64,000 bases of DNA from CAMPJU01 sp036675265 (lineage in GTDB: Bacteria; Pseudomonadota; Gammaproteobacteria; Xanthomonadales; Xanthomonadaceae): the NCBI GenBank assembly GCA_036675265.1, contig JAKFFJ010000058.1, forward strand, positions 13,014 through 77,013, written 5' to 3'. The position numbers were made by a program, and so were the translations under genes. The notes under the pieces were generated by a model, which ran no database searches, was not told the DNA's origin, and saw only the letters and a list, made by a program, of their open reading frames with translations. This document shows positions 25,023-34,894 of the stretch, one piece after another (position 1 is the first letter of the stretch; every line of letters begins with the position of its first letter).

Positions 25023-26074
25023 CGCCTGCTCCGCGTTGTCGCCGGCGCCGACGCGTCGCGCCAGCCCAGCAAGACCTCGGCCACTGCCAGGTCCGCCCGC
25101 ACCTGGGTGCGCAGCAGGTCCCGGGCGCGGTTGGCCGCATCGAACCAAGCCGCGAGACTGCGCGCTCGCCGCGGGTCGGTCAACCCGCCACGCGCGGCCT
25201 CCAGGGCCAGGTCGGCGGCGTGCCGCAGGCGTGCGTCGCCCTGCCCGTCCGCGACCCAGCGTTGCGCCATCGCGATCGGTGCGGTGCGACCGCCCTGCAG
25301 TTGCGCCAGGTCGCCGGCGACCTCGCGGCGCAATGCGAGCCCGCCGTCGCGCAACCACGCGGCGGCGAGTCCCGGATGACCGCGCGCCGCCTCCAGCGCT
25401 TCCTGCGCCGCGGCCGCCGCATGGCCCTGGGTGGCGAGCCAGGCGAGCGCTTCGGCGCGGGGCGGCAGGCGCAACTCCACGCGCTGGCAACGGCTGCGGA
25501 TCGTGGCGGGCAGGCCCGTCGGCGCTGCCGACACCAGCCACAGGTGGCGGCCCGGCTGCGGCTCCTCGAGCGTCTTGAGCAACGCGTTGCTGGCCGAGTG
25601 GTTGATCCCGTCGGCGGGATCGAGCAAGGCGACCTGCACGTTGCCCAGCTGCGGCGTGAGGGCGAAGCGCTCCGACAGTGCGCGCACCTGGTCGATCACG
25701 ATCTCGCTGCGGATCTTGCCGGTCTTCGGGTTCACTGCATGGCCGACGAAGATCGCATCGGGATGGCCTGGATGCCCCCAGGGGTGCGCGAGCGTGCCGT
25801 CGGGGCGCACCTCCAGCGGGTCGGCCTGGGTCCGCACCGCGAACAGGCGGCAGGCACGGCAGCGGCCACAGGGGTCGCCCGCCGCGTCGCGTTCGCTGCA
25901 CAGCAGCCGCCATGCCAGGCGTTCGGCGACCCGGCGCTTGCCGAGACCGGCCGGCCCGCAGAACAGCAGCGCATGGCCCAGCCGGCCGGCATCGATCGCA
26001 GCCGTGGCCTGGTCGTGGGCGCGCTGCTGCCAGGGGGCGAGCGGCGCGTCGAACGCTGGCGCCGTGGCGCTCAC
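25019..26074 (-). CDS. holB: DNA polymerase III delta' subunit
   Basis: A 351-residue clamp-loader subunit. The AAA+ fold shows the P-loop-like GPAGLGKRRVAERLA, zinc-type cysteines (CGRCRACRLF), and the SRC motif TIRSRCQRVELR near residue 190. Delta' binds no ATP productively but supplies the arginine finger to the DnaX subunits. It overlaps tmk upstream and pilZ downstream by four bases each. Confidence 0.93.
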   Translation of the reverse strand: MSATAPAFDAPLAPWQQRAHDQATAAIDAGRLGHALLFCGPAGLGKRRVAERLAWRLLCSERDAAGDPCGRCRACRLFAVRTQADPLEVRPDGTLAHPWGHPGHPDAIFVGHAVNPKTGKIRSEIVIDQVRALSERFALTPQLGNVQVALLDPADGINHSASNALLKTLEEPQPGRHLWLVSAAPTGLPATIRSRCQRVELRLPPRAEALAWLATQGHAAAAAQEALEAARGHPGLAAAWLRDGGLALRREVAGDLAQLQGGRTAPIAMAQRWVADGQGDARLRHAADLALEAARGGLTDPRRARSLAAWFDAANRARDLLRTQVRADLAVAEVLLGWRDASAPATTRSRR

Positions 26075-26730
26075 GGGCGCAGCCGCGCCTGGTAGTCGCG
26101 CAATTGCGCGACCGCATCGGCCGCGACGTCCGCCGGCGGCCGCGTCGCGTCGAGCACGCGGAACCGCGGCACGGCGCGCGCGCGTTCGAGGAAGGCCGCG
26201 CGCACGCGCTCGAAGAAGGCGTCGTGCTCGCGCTCGATCCGGTCCGGGCCGCGCCCGCCCGGGGCGCCGTCGCGTGCGCGGGCACGATCGCGCCCCTGCG
26301 GGACGCCCAGGTCCAGCAGCAACGTCAGGCCCGGCTCGATGCCGACGACGCGGCGTTCAAGTTCCGCGATGAAGCCGCCCTCCAGGCCGCGGCCGCCGCC
26401 CTGGTAGGCGTGGCTGGAATCGGTGAACCGGTCGCTCAACACCCAGGCGCCGCGCTGGAGGGCCGGCAGCACGGTCTGGCGGACGTGCTGGGCCCGCGCG
26501 GCAAACATGAGCAGCAATTCGGTTTCCGGCGATGGCGCCTCGTCGCCCGGGTGCAGCAGGAGGTCGCGGATGCGTTCGGCCAGGGGCGTGCCGCCCGGCT
26601 CGCGCGTCGCCACGACGTCCTGGCCACTGGCCAGGAGCGCGTCGCGCAGCGCCGCCAGGACCGTCGACTTGCCGGCGCCCTCGCCGCCCTCGAGGGTGAC
26701 CAGGCGCGGTTCGCTGCGCAGGCCGCTCAC
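26071..26730 (-). CDS. tmk: Thymidylate kinase
   Basis: A 219-residue kinase that phosphorylates dTMP to dTDP. P-loop EGGEGAGKST at residues 14-23, DRFTDSSHAYQG and the TREPGGTPL substrate motif are clear; the lid region carries arginines (GRDRARARDG) as in class II enzymes. It overlaps mltG by four bases and holB by four bases. Confidence 0.95.
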   Translation of the reverse strand: MSGLRSEPRLVTLEGGEGAGKSTVLAALRDALLASGQDVVATREPGGTPLAERIRDLLLHPGDEAPSPETELLLMFAARAQHVRQTVLPALQRGAWVLSDRFTDSSHAYQGGGRGLEGGFIAELERRVVGIEPGLTLLLDLGVPQGRDRARARDGAPGGRGPDRIEREHDAFFERVRAAFLERARAVPRFRVLDATRPPADVAADAVAQLRDYQARLRP

Positions 26731-27779
26731 TGCTGCGACCGCTGCCGCTCGCGGTAGCGCGCCAGGTATTCGCGTACCGCGACACGGTGTTCGGCCAGCG
26801 AGTCGGAGAAGACGTGGCGGCCGCTGCCGTCGCCGATCGCGACGAAGTACAGCGCGTCGCCTTCGGCTGGTTGCGTCGCGGCGCGCAACGCCGCGGCGCC
26901 GGGCATCGCGATCGGCGTGGGCGGCAGGCCCGCGCGGACGTAGGTGTTGTAGGGCGTGTCCTGCTCCAGATGCGCGCGCGTGATGTTGCCGTCGTAGTCC
27001 GCGATGCCGTAGATGACGGTCGGATCGGTCTGCAGGCGCATCCCCTTCTCGAGCCGGCGCACGAAGACCCCGGCGATCCGCGCGCGCTCTTCGGGTGCGC
27101 CGGTTTCCTTCTCGACGATCGACGCCAGCACCAGCGCCTCGTCGGCCGACTCGAGCGGCAGGCCGTCCGCGCGGGACGCCCAGGCGGCCGCGAGCGCACG
27201 CTCCATCGCACCGTAGGCGCGCCGCAACACGTCCAGGTCGCTGTCGCCCCGCGTGTAGACATAGGTCTCCGGCAGGAAGCGACCCTCCGGATGCTGCCCC
27301 GCGTGGCCGAGCGCCTCCATCAGCGCGTCGTCGTCCAGGTCGGCTGCCTCCTGCTCCAGCGGCTGCTTCCTCGCCAGCGCGGCGCGCAACTGCCGGATGT
27401 TCCAGCCTTCGACGATCGTGAAGCGGTAGCTCAGCACGTCGCCGTCACGCATGGCGACCAGCAGCTCGCGCGGGGACTGGCCCGGCTCGAGCGCGTATTC
27501 GCCCACCTGGATCCGGCCGCCCGCGTCCAGCTGCCGCGCCAGCAACTGCCACTCGAGGTCGTGGCCCGTGCCCACGCCGGCGTCGCGGATCGTGTCGAGC
27601 ACCGCGGCGAAGGAATCGCCCTGGTGCACGACAAGTGTTTCGCCCGGCTCGATGCCCGCCATCGGACCGTCGGCGAATGCGTGGTAGTGGTGCCAGGCCG
27701 TGTAGGCCGCGAATCCCGCGAACAGGGCGAGCAGGCCGAAGAAGATGCGGAAGCGTCCGCGCTGGTTGCGTCGACTCAC
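26727..27779 (-). CDS. mltG: Endolytic murein transglycosylase MltG
   Basis: A 350-residue inner-membrane lytic transglycosylase (YceG) that cuts nascent glycan strands to end elongation. One transmembrane helix (residues 12-28) precedes a LysM-like segment (VHQGDSFAAVLDTI) and the catalytic domain with LASIVEKETG (essential Glu) and TDPTVIYGIADYDGNITRAHL. The start is GTG at 27779, overlapping the pabC stop. The pabC-mltG-tmk-holB order is the same as in E. coli. Confidence 0.95.
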   Translation of the reverse strand: MSRRNQRGRFRIFFGLLALFAGFAAYTAWHHYHAFADGPMAGIEPGETLVVHQGDSFAAVLDTIRDAGVGTGHDLEWQLLARQLDAGGRIQVGEYALEPGQSPRELLVAMRDGDVLSYRFTIVEGWNIRQLRAALARKQPLEQEAADLDDDALMEALGHAGQHPEGRFLPETYVYTRGDSDLDVLRRAYGAMERALAAAWASRADGLPLESADEALVLASIVEKETGAPEERARIAGVFVRRLEKGMRLQTDPTVIYGIADYDGNITRAHLEQDTPYNTYVRAGLPPTPIAMPGAAALRAATQPAEGDALYFVAIGDGSGRHVFSDSLAEHRVAVREYLARYRERQRSQQ

Positions 27780-28624
27780 TGTTCCCCCTGGGTCGTCCTG
27801 GCCACGGCGAATGCTTGATGCGCCGCGGCGAATTGTCGCGACAGCGCGGCCACCGCGTCGTGCGGCGGCCACGCGCGCGCCCCGAGGCGCGCCACGGGCA
27901 GGATACCCCGCACGGCATTGCACAGGACCACGGCGTCGGCGGATTCGACGTCGGCCGGCACCAGCCGTCGTTCGACCGCGCCGGCCGCGTCCAGCAGCCA
28001 GGCGCGGCACGTGCCGGCGACGCCGCAGCGCGCCACCGGTGGCGTGCACCATCGCCCGCCCGTGAACGCGAACACGTTGGCCGCCGTGGCGCCGGCGACA
28101 GCGCCTTCCACGTCCACGAGCAGTCCTTCGTCGAACGCGTCCCCGCCCGGTTCACCCGGCGCGGGCCATTCGCCGCGCGCCAGCACCTGCTCGAGCCGGT
28201 TGCAATGCTTGAGGCCGGCGAGGCGCGGCTGGTGCGACAGCCGCGTGTCGCACCAGCGCAGCCGGAGCCCGCCGGGGCGCGGCGGCCCGGGCAAGGGATG
28301 CGTGGACAGCACCCAGGTCGGCTCCGTCGCCGCCTGCGGTGCGTAGCCCCGCGCGCCGGCGCCGCGCGTCACCAGCAGCTTGAGCACGCGGTCGCCCTGG
28401 TCGAGCAGCGTCGTCGCCACTTCGCGCACCAGCCCCCTGCGTGGCAGCGGCAACCCGAGCCGCGCGGCGCCCGCGGAAAGCCGGCCCCAGTGTGCGTCCC
28501 ACCACGGCAGTCCCCCACGATGCGCGCGCATCGTCTCGAACAGCCCGTCGCCGTACGCCAGGCCGCGGTCGTCCTCCGGCACGGCGTCGACCGGACGTTC
28601 GCCGACGAAGACCACGCGGGTCAT
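27776..28624 (-). CDS. pabC: Aminodeoxychorismate lyase
   Basis: A 282-residue class IV PLP enzyme that turns aminodeoxychorismate into p-aminobenzoate and pyruvate for folate synthesis. The segments DRGLAYGDGLFETM, VTRGAGARGY, the PLP-lysine region LAGLKHCNRLEQ and the phosphate-binding AANVFAF are visible. ATG at 28624 overlaps the pabB stop (ATGA); the enzyme therefore follows its substrate producer directly. Confidence 0.92.
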   Translation of the reverse strand: MTRVVFVGERPVDAVPEDDRGLAYGDGLFETMRAHRGGLPWWDAHWGRLSAGAARLGLPLPRRGLVREVATTLLDQGDRVLKLLVTRGAGARGYAPQAATEPTWVLSTHPLPGPPRPGGLRLRWCDTRLSHQPRLAGLKHCNRLEQVLARGEWPAPGEPGGDAFDEGLLVDVEGAVAGATAANVFAFTGGRWCTPPVARCGVAGTCRAWLLDAAGAVERRLVPADVESADAVVLCNAVRGILPVARLGARAWPPHDAVAALSRQFAAAHQAFAVARTTQGEQ

Positions 28625-29988
28625 GCGGCCCCCAGCGCGCGCAGCAGGCCGCGGGCCTTGGCGCGGGTCTCGTCGAGCTCGCGGCCCGGGTCGGAGTCGA
28701 TGACGATCCCCGCCCCCGTGCGGAAGCGCAGCCGGCTGCCACCAGGCGCGCAGCCGTCGATCTCCGCGCTGCGGATGAGGATGTTGAGGTCCAGGTCGCC
28801 GTCGCGGTTGAGCCAGCCGAACGCGCCGGTGTACGCGCCGCGGCCGGCGCCCTCGAGCTCGGCGATGATCTCCATGCACCGGACCTTGGGGCAGCCGGTG
28901 ATCGTGCCGCCGGGGAAGACCGCGCGCACGACGTCGCCGGGCGTCGCGGCGGCGCACAGCCGTCCGCGCACGTTGCTGACGATGTGGTGCACGTGCGCGT
29001 AGCTCTCGACCGTCATCAGTTCGTCGACCTCGACGCTGCCCGGCACGCACACGCGTCCCAGGTCGTTGCGCTCCAGGTCGATCAGCATGACGTGCTCGGC
29101 CCGCTCCTTCGGGTTGCCGACGAGGTCGCGGATGCGCGCCGCATCGTCGTCGCCCTCGAAGCGCGGGCGCGTACCGGCGATCGGGCGCGTCTCGACCACC
29201 TCGCCGCGCACCGACACCAGGCGTTCGGGCGAGCTGCTGGCGACCGCCCAGCCGTCGCCCGCGAACAGGCCGGCGAACGGGGCGGGATTGTGGCTGCGCA
29301 GGCGCGCGAACAACGCCGCCGGGTCCAGTGCGTCGTCGAAACGCGCCTGCCAGCCGCGCGACAGGTTCACCTGGAATGCGTCGCCGGCGGCAAGGTAGGC
29401 GCGGATGCGATGCACGCCGGACAGGAAGCGTTCCGGGTCGTCCTCGTCGATGGCCGCCGGCGCGCGCCATGGCGGCAGGGCGCCCAGGGCCGCCGCACCC
29501 GCCACGTCGGCGGCGATGCGGTCCAGCCATGCGGGTTGGTCGGCTTCGGCGAGCGCGATGCATTCGCCCGTCGCGTGGTCGCGCAGGAGCGCGGCCGGGC
29601 AGCGGAACGCGACGGCCACCGGCAGGCCGCCGTCGGACGGCGGCAGCGACAGCACGGGTTCGACCTGGGCCGCCAGCTCGTAGCCCAGCAGCAACGCCCA
29701 GCCGCCGCGGAACGGCCAGCGGGGCTCCTCGCGCGGCAGGCGCAACGCGCGCCAGTGGTCGTCCAGGATGGCCAGGAAGTCGGTGCCGAGCGCGCGCCCG
29801 TCCGCGTCGCGCACCCGGCCGTCGGCGCCCAGCGCGATGGCCTCGCCGTTGCCCGCCAGCAACAGGTCCCAGCGACCCTGCGCCGTGCCGCAGGCGCTGG
29901 ACTCGAGCAACACCGGATAGCGCGCCGGCGCCGACCGGTGCAGGTCGAGCAGGTCGATCTCGGCGGGGATCGCGCGGGAGACGAGCAT
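28621..29988 (-). CDS. pabB: Aminodeoxychorismate synthase component I
   Basis: A 455-residue chorismate-utilising enzyme. The N-terminal domain contains WALLLGYELAAQVEP; the catalytic domain has AAGDAFQVNLSR, TRPIAGTRPR, the ERAEHVMLIDLERNDLGR motif and PGGTITGCPK near residue 360. With a glutaminase partner (pabA, not in the window) it makes 4-amino-4-deoxychorismate. ATG at 29988 starts just inside a REP-flanked gap after fabF; the longer open frame upstream is REP sequence. Confidence 0.93.
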   Translation of the reverse strand: MLVSRAIPAEIDLLDLHRSAPARYPVLLESSACGTAQGRWDLLLAGNGEAIALGADGRVRDADGRALGTDFLAILDDHWRALRLPREEPRWPFRGGWALLLGYELAAQVEPVLSLPPSDGGLPVAVAFRCPAALLRDHATGECIALAEADQPAWLDRIAADVAGAAALGALPPWRAPAAIDEDDPERFLSGVHRIRAYLAAGDAFQVNLSRGWQARFDDALDPAALFARLRSHNPAPFAGLFAGDGWAVASSSPERLVSVRGEVVETRPIAGTRPRFEGDDDAARIRDLVGNPKERAEHVMLIDLERNDLGRVCVPGSVEVDELMTVESYAHVHHIVSNVRGRLCAAATPGDVVRAVFPGGTITGCPKVRCMEIIAELEGAGRGAYTGAFGWLNRDGDLDLNILIRSAEIDGCAPGGSRLRFRTGAGIVIDSDPGRELDETRAKARGLLRALGAA

Positions 29989-30001
29989 GTCGGGCTGGCC
30001 T

Positions 30002-30055
30002 GTGCGGGAGCCGGCATGCCGGCGAAGGGCTTCGCCGCCATGGCGGCTCCCACAG
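30002..30055. repeat. REP-like palindrome pair, copy 6
   Basis: GGGAGCCGGCATGCCGGCGAAG followed by CTTCGCCGCCATGGCGGCTCCC: two palindromes whose outer ends (GGGAGCC / GGCTCCC) pair. It fills the pabB-fabF gap inside the long operon. Confidence 0.78.
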
Positions 30056-30064
30056 GCGGCGGCG

Positions 30065-31306
<1,242 letters not shown>

Positions 31307-31341
31307 GCGGTTGACTCCAGCTAGTCCTCACAAATGCGCGA

Positions 31342-31392
31342 GGCCGCGATCGCGGCCCCTGCATGTCCTGCCTGGCGACCGGCGTGGCCGGT
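31342..31392 (-). other. Two short hairpins between acpP and fabF
   Basis: GGCCGC-GATC-GCGGCC (31342-31357) and ACCGGC-GTG-GCCGGT (31378-31392). Neither has a T-tract. They could slow polymerase or protect the acpP mRNA 3' end, giving the usual excess of acpP over fabF; this is inference. Confidence 0.4.
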
Positions 31393-31398
31393 GGCCAT

Positions 31399-31638
31399 TC
31401 ACTCCTTGACGTGGGCCTTCACGTAATCGATGGCCTGCTGCACCGAAGTGATCTTCTCGGCTTCCTCGTCGGGGATCTCGCACTCGAACTCTTCCTCGAG
31501 CGCCATCACCAGCTCGACGGTGTCGAGCGAATCCGCGCCCAGGTCGTCGACGAACGAGGCGCTGTTGGTGACTTCCTCTTCCTTGACGCCCAGCTGTTCG
31601 ACCACGATCTTCTTGACGCGCTCTTCGATGCTGCTCAT
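31399..31638 (-). CDS. acpP: Acyl carrier protein
   Basis: A 79-residue acidic protein carrying growing acyl chains on 4'-phosphopantetheine attached to S37 in the motif GADSLDTVELVM. N terminus MSSIEERVKKIV and C terminus ITSVQQAIDYV are canonical. It has the strongest ribosome-binding site in the window (CAGGAGGAG). It lies 114 bases downstream of fabG. Confidence 0.98.
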   Translation of the reverse strand: MSSIEERVKKIVVEQLGVKEEEVTNSASFVDDLGADSLDTVELVMALEEEFECEIPDEEAEKITSVQQAIDYVKAHVKE

Positions 31639-31647
31639 GGGTGCTTT

Positions 31648-31657
31648 CTCCTCCTGG
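31648..31657 (-). promoter_or_regulatory. Strong Shine-Dalgarno of acpP
   Basis: CAGGAGGAGA on the minus strand, a full AGGAGG match nine bases before the start codon, in keeping with very high ACP synthesis. Confidence 0.8.
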
Positions 31658-31752
31658 GAGACTGTTCAGACGGGTAGTTTACGGGAAAGGCATGAAGGCC
31701 GGCGCATGCCCGCGCCCGTCCATCGGGGCGGCGGGGACGGGTCCGGCAGGGG

Positions 31753-32496
31753 TCACGGCATGTACATGCCGCCGTTCACGTGCAGGGTCTCGCCGGTGAC
31801 GTAGGCCGCGGCCGGCCCGGCCAGGAACGCCACGGCGGCCGCGATGTCCGACGGCTTGCCCAGCCGGCCCAGCGCGATCTGCGACAGCATCGCGGCCTTG
31901 CCCTCCTCGGGCAGGTCCCGGGTCATGTCGGTGTCGATGAAGCCGGGCGCCACCACGTTCACCGTGATGCCACGCGAGCCGACCTCGCGCGCGAGCGACT
32001 TGCTGAAGGCGATGATGCCGGCCTTGGCGGCCGCGTAGTTGGCCTGGCCGGCATTGCCGGTCACGCCGATGACCGAGGCGATGTTGATGATGCGGCCCTT
32101 GCGCGCCTTCATCATCGCGCGCATGACCGCCTTGCTGCTGCGGTAGACGCTGGTGAGGTTGGTGTCCAGGATCGCCTGCCAGTCCTCGTCCTTCATCCGC
32201 AACAGCAGGTTGTCGCGGGTGATGCCGGCGTTGTTGACCAGGATCGAGACGGGACCGATGTCCGCGGCGATCGATTCGACCAGCGCCTCGATCGCGCCCG
32301 CACCGGTGACGTCGAGCACGCGTCCATGCCCGCCGTGCGCTGCAAGCCGTTCCCCGATGGCGGCCGCGCCGTTCTCCGACGTCGCCGTGCCCACCACCGT
32401 CGCGCCCTGCGCCGCCAGGACGTCGGCGATCGCCGCGCCAATGCCGCGACTCGCGCCGGTCACCAGCGCCACTTCACCCTGCAACACCTTGTCCAT
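31753..32496 (-). CDS. fabG: 3-oxoacyl-ACP reductase
   Basis: A 247-residue NADPH-dependent short-chain reductase. TGASRGIGAAIA (cofactor), NNAGITRDNLL, the catalytic S/Y/K in IASVIGVTGNAGQANYAAAKAG, and the C-terminal VTGETLHVNGGMYMP are exact FabG features. ATG at 32496 is used with AGGAG seven bases upstream; GTG and TTG codons directly before it are in frame. An inverted repeat of about 80 bases separates it from fabD. Confidence 0.96.
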   Translation of the reverse strand: MDKVLQGEVALVTGASRGIGAAIADVLAAQGATVVGTATSENGAAAIGERLAAHGGHGRVLDVTGAGAIEALVESIAADIGPVSILVNNAGITRDNLLLRMKDEDWQAILDTNLTSVYRSSKAVMRAMMKARKGRIINIASVIGVTGNAGQANYAAAKAGIIAFSKSLAREVGSRGITVNVVAPGFIDTDMTRDLPEEGKAAMLSQIALGRLGKPSDIAAAVAFLAGPAAAYVTGETLHVNGGMYMP

Positions 32497-32522
32497 CACC
32501 AACTCCTCAAAAAAGCCTTTTT

Positions 32523-32602
32523 GCCACAGATTTCACAGATGACACAGATAAGGCAAAACAGATTGGAAAGCTCCATCTGTGTTCATCTGTGAAATCTGTG
32601 GC
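32523..32602. repeat. A+T-richer inverted repeat in the fabD-fabG gap
   Basis: Left arm 32523-32549 and right arm 32575-32602 are reverse complements except for one inserted base; the arms carry the unit CACAGATTTCACAGATG and CACAGAT repeats. The spacer is 25 bases. Its composition contrasts with the surrounding GC-rich DNA, so it looks like a mobile intergenic element. Confidence 0.85.
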
Positions 32603-32613
32603 CAGAAAAGCTC

Positions 32614-33561
32614 CTAGCTTTTCCAGGCCTCGAGCGCGGCGTCGAAGTCGGCCGGGTGGCCGAGCGCGCGGGCGTCGAGGGTCTTGTCGATGCGGCGCGC
32701 CAGGCCGGTCAGCACCTTGCCCGGGCCGCACTCCGCGATGCGGGTGGCGCCGCGCGCGGCGAGCGCCTGCACGCAGCCGGTCCACTGCACCGGCAGGTAG
32801 AGCTGGCGCACCAGGGCATCGCGGATCGACTGCACGCCGTCGTGCACTTCCGCGTCGACGTTCTGCACCACCGGTAGCGTCGGTTCGCGCCAGGCCATGC
32901 CCGCCATCGCCGAGGACAGGCGGTTGGCCGCCTCGCGCATCAATGGCGTGTGCGACGGCACGCTGACCGCCAGCTTCACCGTCTTGCGCACGCCGCGTTC
33001 GCCCAGCAGCGCCAGTGCGCGCTCGACCGCCTCGGCGTGGCCGCCGATCACCAGTTGGCCCGGCGAGTTGTAGTTCGCGGGAACGACCACCGTGTCACCC
33101 GAGGCCTCGCGGCAGGCCTGCTCCACCAGCGCGTCTTCCGCGCCCAGGACCGCCGCCATCGCGCCGGTGCCCGCCGGCACGGCTTCCTGCATGAGTTGGC
33201 CGCGCAGCCGCACCAGTCGCGCGGCGTCGCCGAGCGTCAGCGTACCGGCCGCCACCAGCGCGGCGTACTCGCCCAGGCTGTGGCCGGCCAGCATCGAGGG
33301 CATCGCGCCACCCCGCGCCTGCCAGGTGCGCCACGCGGCGACCCCGGCCGCCAGCAGCGCGGGCTGGGTGAACTCGGTGCGGTTGAGGTGCGCTTCAGGG
33401 CCTTCCTGGCTGAGCGTCCACAGGTCGATGCCGGCGCCCTCGCCTGCTTCCACGAACGCCTCGCGCACCCCGGGATGCACCGCGGCGAGTTCGGACAGCA
33501 TCCCGACGGCCTGCGAGCCCTGGCCGGGGAACACGAATGCGAGCTTGGGATCTGGCGTCAC
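32614..33561 (-). CDS. fabD: Malonyl-CoA:ACP transacylase
   Basis: A 315-residue transferase loading malonate onto ACP. The oxyanion loop FPGQGSQ (residues 11-17), nucleophile motif GHSLGE (S95), the carboxylate-binding RLRGQLMQ and the catalytic His in SVPSHTPLM are all present. Full length. It follows fabH by 76 bases. Confidence 0.96.
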   Translation of the reverse strand: MTPDPKLAFVFPGQGSQAVGMLSELAAVHPGVREAFVEAGEGAGIDLWTLSQEGPEAHLNRTEFTQPALLAAGVAAWRTWQARGGAMPSMLAGHSLGEYAALVAAGTLTLGDAARLVRLRGQLMQEAVPAGTGAMAAVLGAEDALVEQACREASGDTVVVPANYNSPGQLVIGGHAEAVERALALLGERGVRKTVKLAVSVPSHTPLMREAANRLSSAMAGMAWREPTLPVVQNVDAEVHDGVQSIRDALVRQLYLPVQWTGCVQALAARGATRIAECGPGKVLTGLARRIDKTLDARALGHPADFDAALEAWKS

Positions 33562-33637
33562 GCGCGGGCCCTGCGGTAGGGGGTCGGCATGATAAGTGCG
33601 ATCGCGACGAGACGTCTGTACCGCCCCGTATGTGCGA

Positions 33638-34633
33638 TCAATACCGCAGCAGCGCCGAGCCCCAGGTGAAGCCGCCGCCGAACGCCTCCAGCAGCAGCAG
33701 TTGCCCGCGCTCGACCTTGCCCGAACGCACCGCTTCGTCCAGCGCCAGCGGCACCGAGCCCGAAGACGTGTTGCCGTGGCGGTCGACCGTGACGATCACG
33801 CGCTCCATCGGCATGTCCAGCCGCTTGGCGGTCGCCTCGATGATGCGCAGGTTGGCCTGGTGCGGGATCAGCCAGTCGATGTCGTGGCGGTCCAGGCCGT
33901 TGGCCTCCAGCGTTTCCTCCACGACGGAGTCGAGCGCCTTGACGGCGTGCTTGAACACTTCGTTGCCGGTCATCAGCACCTTGACCCCGGCGTTGTGCTC
34001 CCCGGGCTTGAAGCCGACGGAGACGCCCACCGGGTTCCACAGCAATTCCTTCTTGCCGCCGTCGGCGTGCAGGTGCGTGCTGAGGACGCCGGTCTGGTCG
34101 TCGGCCTTGAGCACCACGGCGCCCGCGCCGTCGCCGAACAGCACGCAGGTGCCGCGGTCGTTCCAGTCGAGCATCCGGGTCAGCGTCTCGGCGCCGACCA
34201 CCAGCGCGGTGCGCGCGGCACCGGTGCGGATGAACTTGTCGGCGACGGTCAACGCGTAGATGAAGCCCGAGCACGCCGCATTGACGTCGAACGCCGGGCA
34301 GCCGTCGGCGCCCAGCCGGTGCTGCAGCAGGCAGGCGGTGGACGGGAAGATCAGGTCCGGCGTGGTGGTGCCGAGGACGATGAGGTCCAGCTCGGACGCG
34401 GCGACGCCGGCGGCCTCCAGGGCACGCGTCGCCGCGTGGAACGCCAGGTCGCCGGTGGTCTCGCCCTCGGCTGCGACGTGCCGCTCGCGGATCCCGGTGC
34501 GCGCGGCGATCCATTCGTCGCTGGTGTCGACGAACTTCGCCAGGTCGTCGTTGGTGAGCACCTTCTCCGGCAGGTAGCTGCCGGTCCCCGCGATGCGGGA
34601 GAAGACGCGCGACCCGGGGGCGTTGTCGGCCAT
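33638..34633 (-). CDS. fabH: Beta-ketoacyl-ACP synthase III
   Basis: A 331-residue initiating condensing enzyme using acetyl-CoA and malonyl-ACP. Triad: VNAACSGF (Cys), IPHQANLRI (His) and GNTSSGS (Asn). The C terminus GGGFTWGSALLRY is canonical. ATG at 34633 is preferred; a GTG at 34654 that overlaps the rpmF stop (GTGA) would add seven residues and could be the real start through coupling. Confidence 0.95.
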   Translation of the reverse strand: MADNAPGSRVFSRIAGTGSYLPEKVLTNDDLAKFVDTSDEWIAARTGIRERHVAAEGETTGDLAFHAATRALEAAGVAASELDLIVLGTTTPDLIFPSTACLLQHRLGADGCPAFDVNAACSGFIYALTVADKFIRTGAARTALVVGAETLTRMLDWNDRGTCVLFGDGAGAVVLKADDQTGVLSTHLHADGGKKELLWNPVGVSVGFKPGEHNAGVKVLMTGNEVFKHAVKALDSVVEETLEANGLDRHDIDWLIPHQANLRIIEATAKRLDMPMERVIVTVDRHGNTSSGSVPLALDEAVRSGKVERGQLLLLEAFGGGFTWGSALLRY

Positions 34634-34650
34634 GCCGGCGCCTGGGGGGC

Positions 34651-34845
34651 TCACTCTTCGTCGACGATGCGCGAACGGGTCTCGACGACCTTCCTGCCGC
34701 GGTAGTAGCCGTCGGCGGTCACGTGGTGGCGCAGGTGGGTCTCGCCCGTCGTCGGGTCGGTGGCCAGCTGCTTGGGCGCAAGCGCGTCGTGCGCACGGCG
34801 CATGCCACGCGTGGAGGGGGACCTGCGGGATTTCTGGACTGCCAT
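34651..34845 (-). CDS. rpmF: 50S ribosomal protein L32
   Basis: A 64-residue protein starting MAVQKSRRSPSTRGMRRAHDAL, the invariant L32 opening; it lacks zinc cysteines, as in other gammaproteobacteria. It sits 49 bases after yceD and before fabH, the conserved yceD-rpmF-fab linkage that ties ribosome and membrane synthesis. Confidence 0.97.
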   Translation of the reverse strand: MAVQKSRRSPSTRGMRRAHDALAPKQLATDPTTGETHLRHHVTADGYYRGRKVVETRSRIVDEE

Positions 34846-34894
34846 GGGAACGCTCCGAAAAAAATTTACCTGATGTGGATCAACAGCTCGTGGC

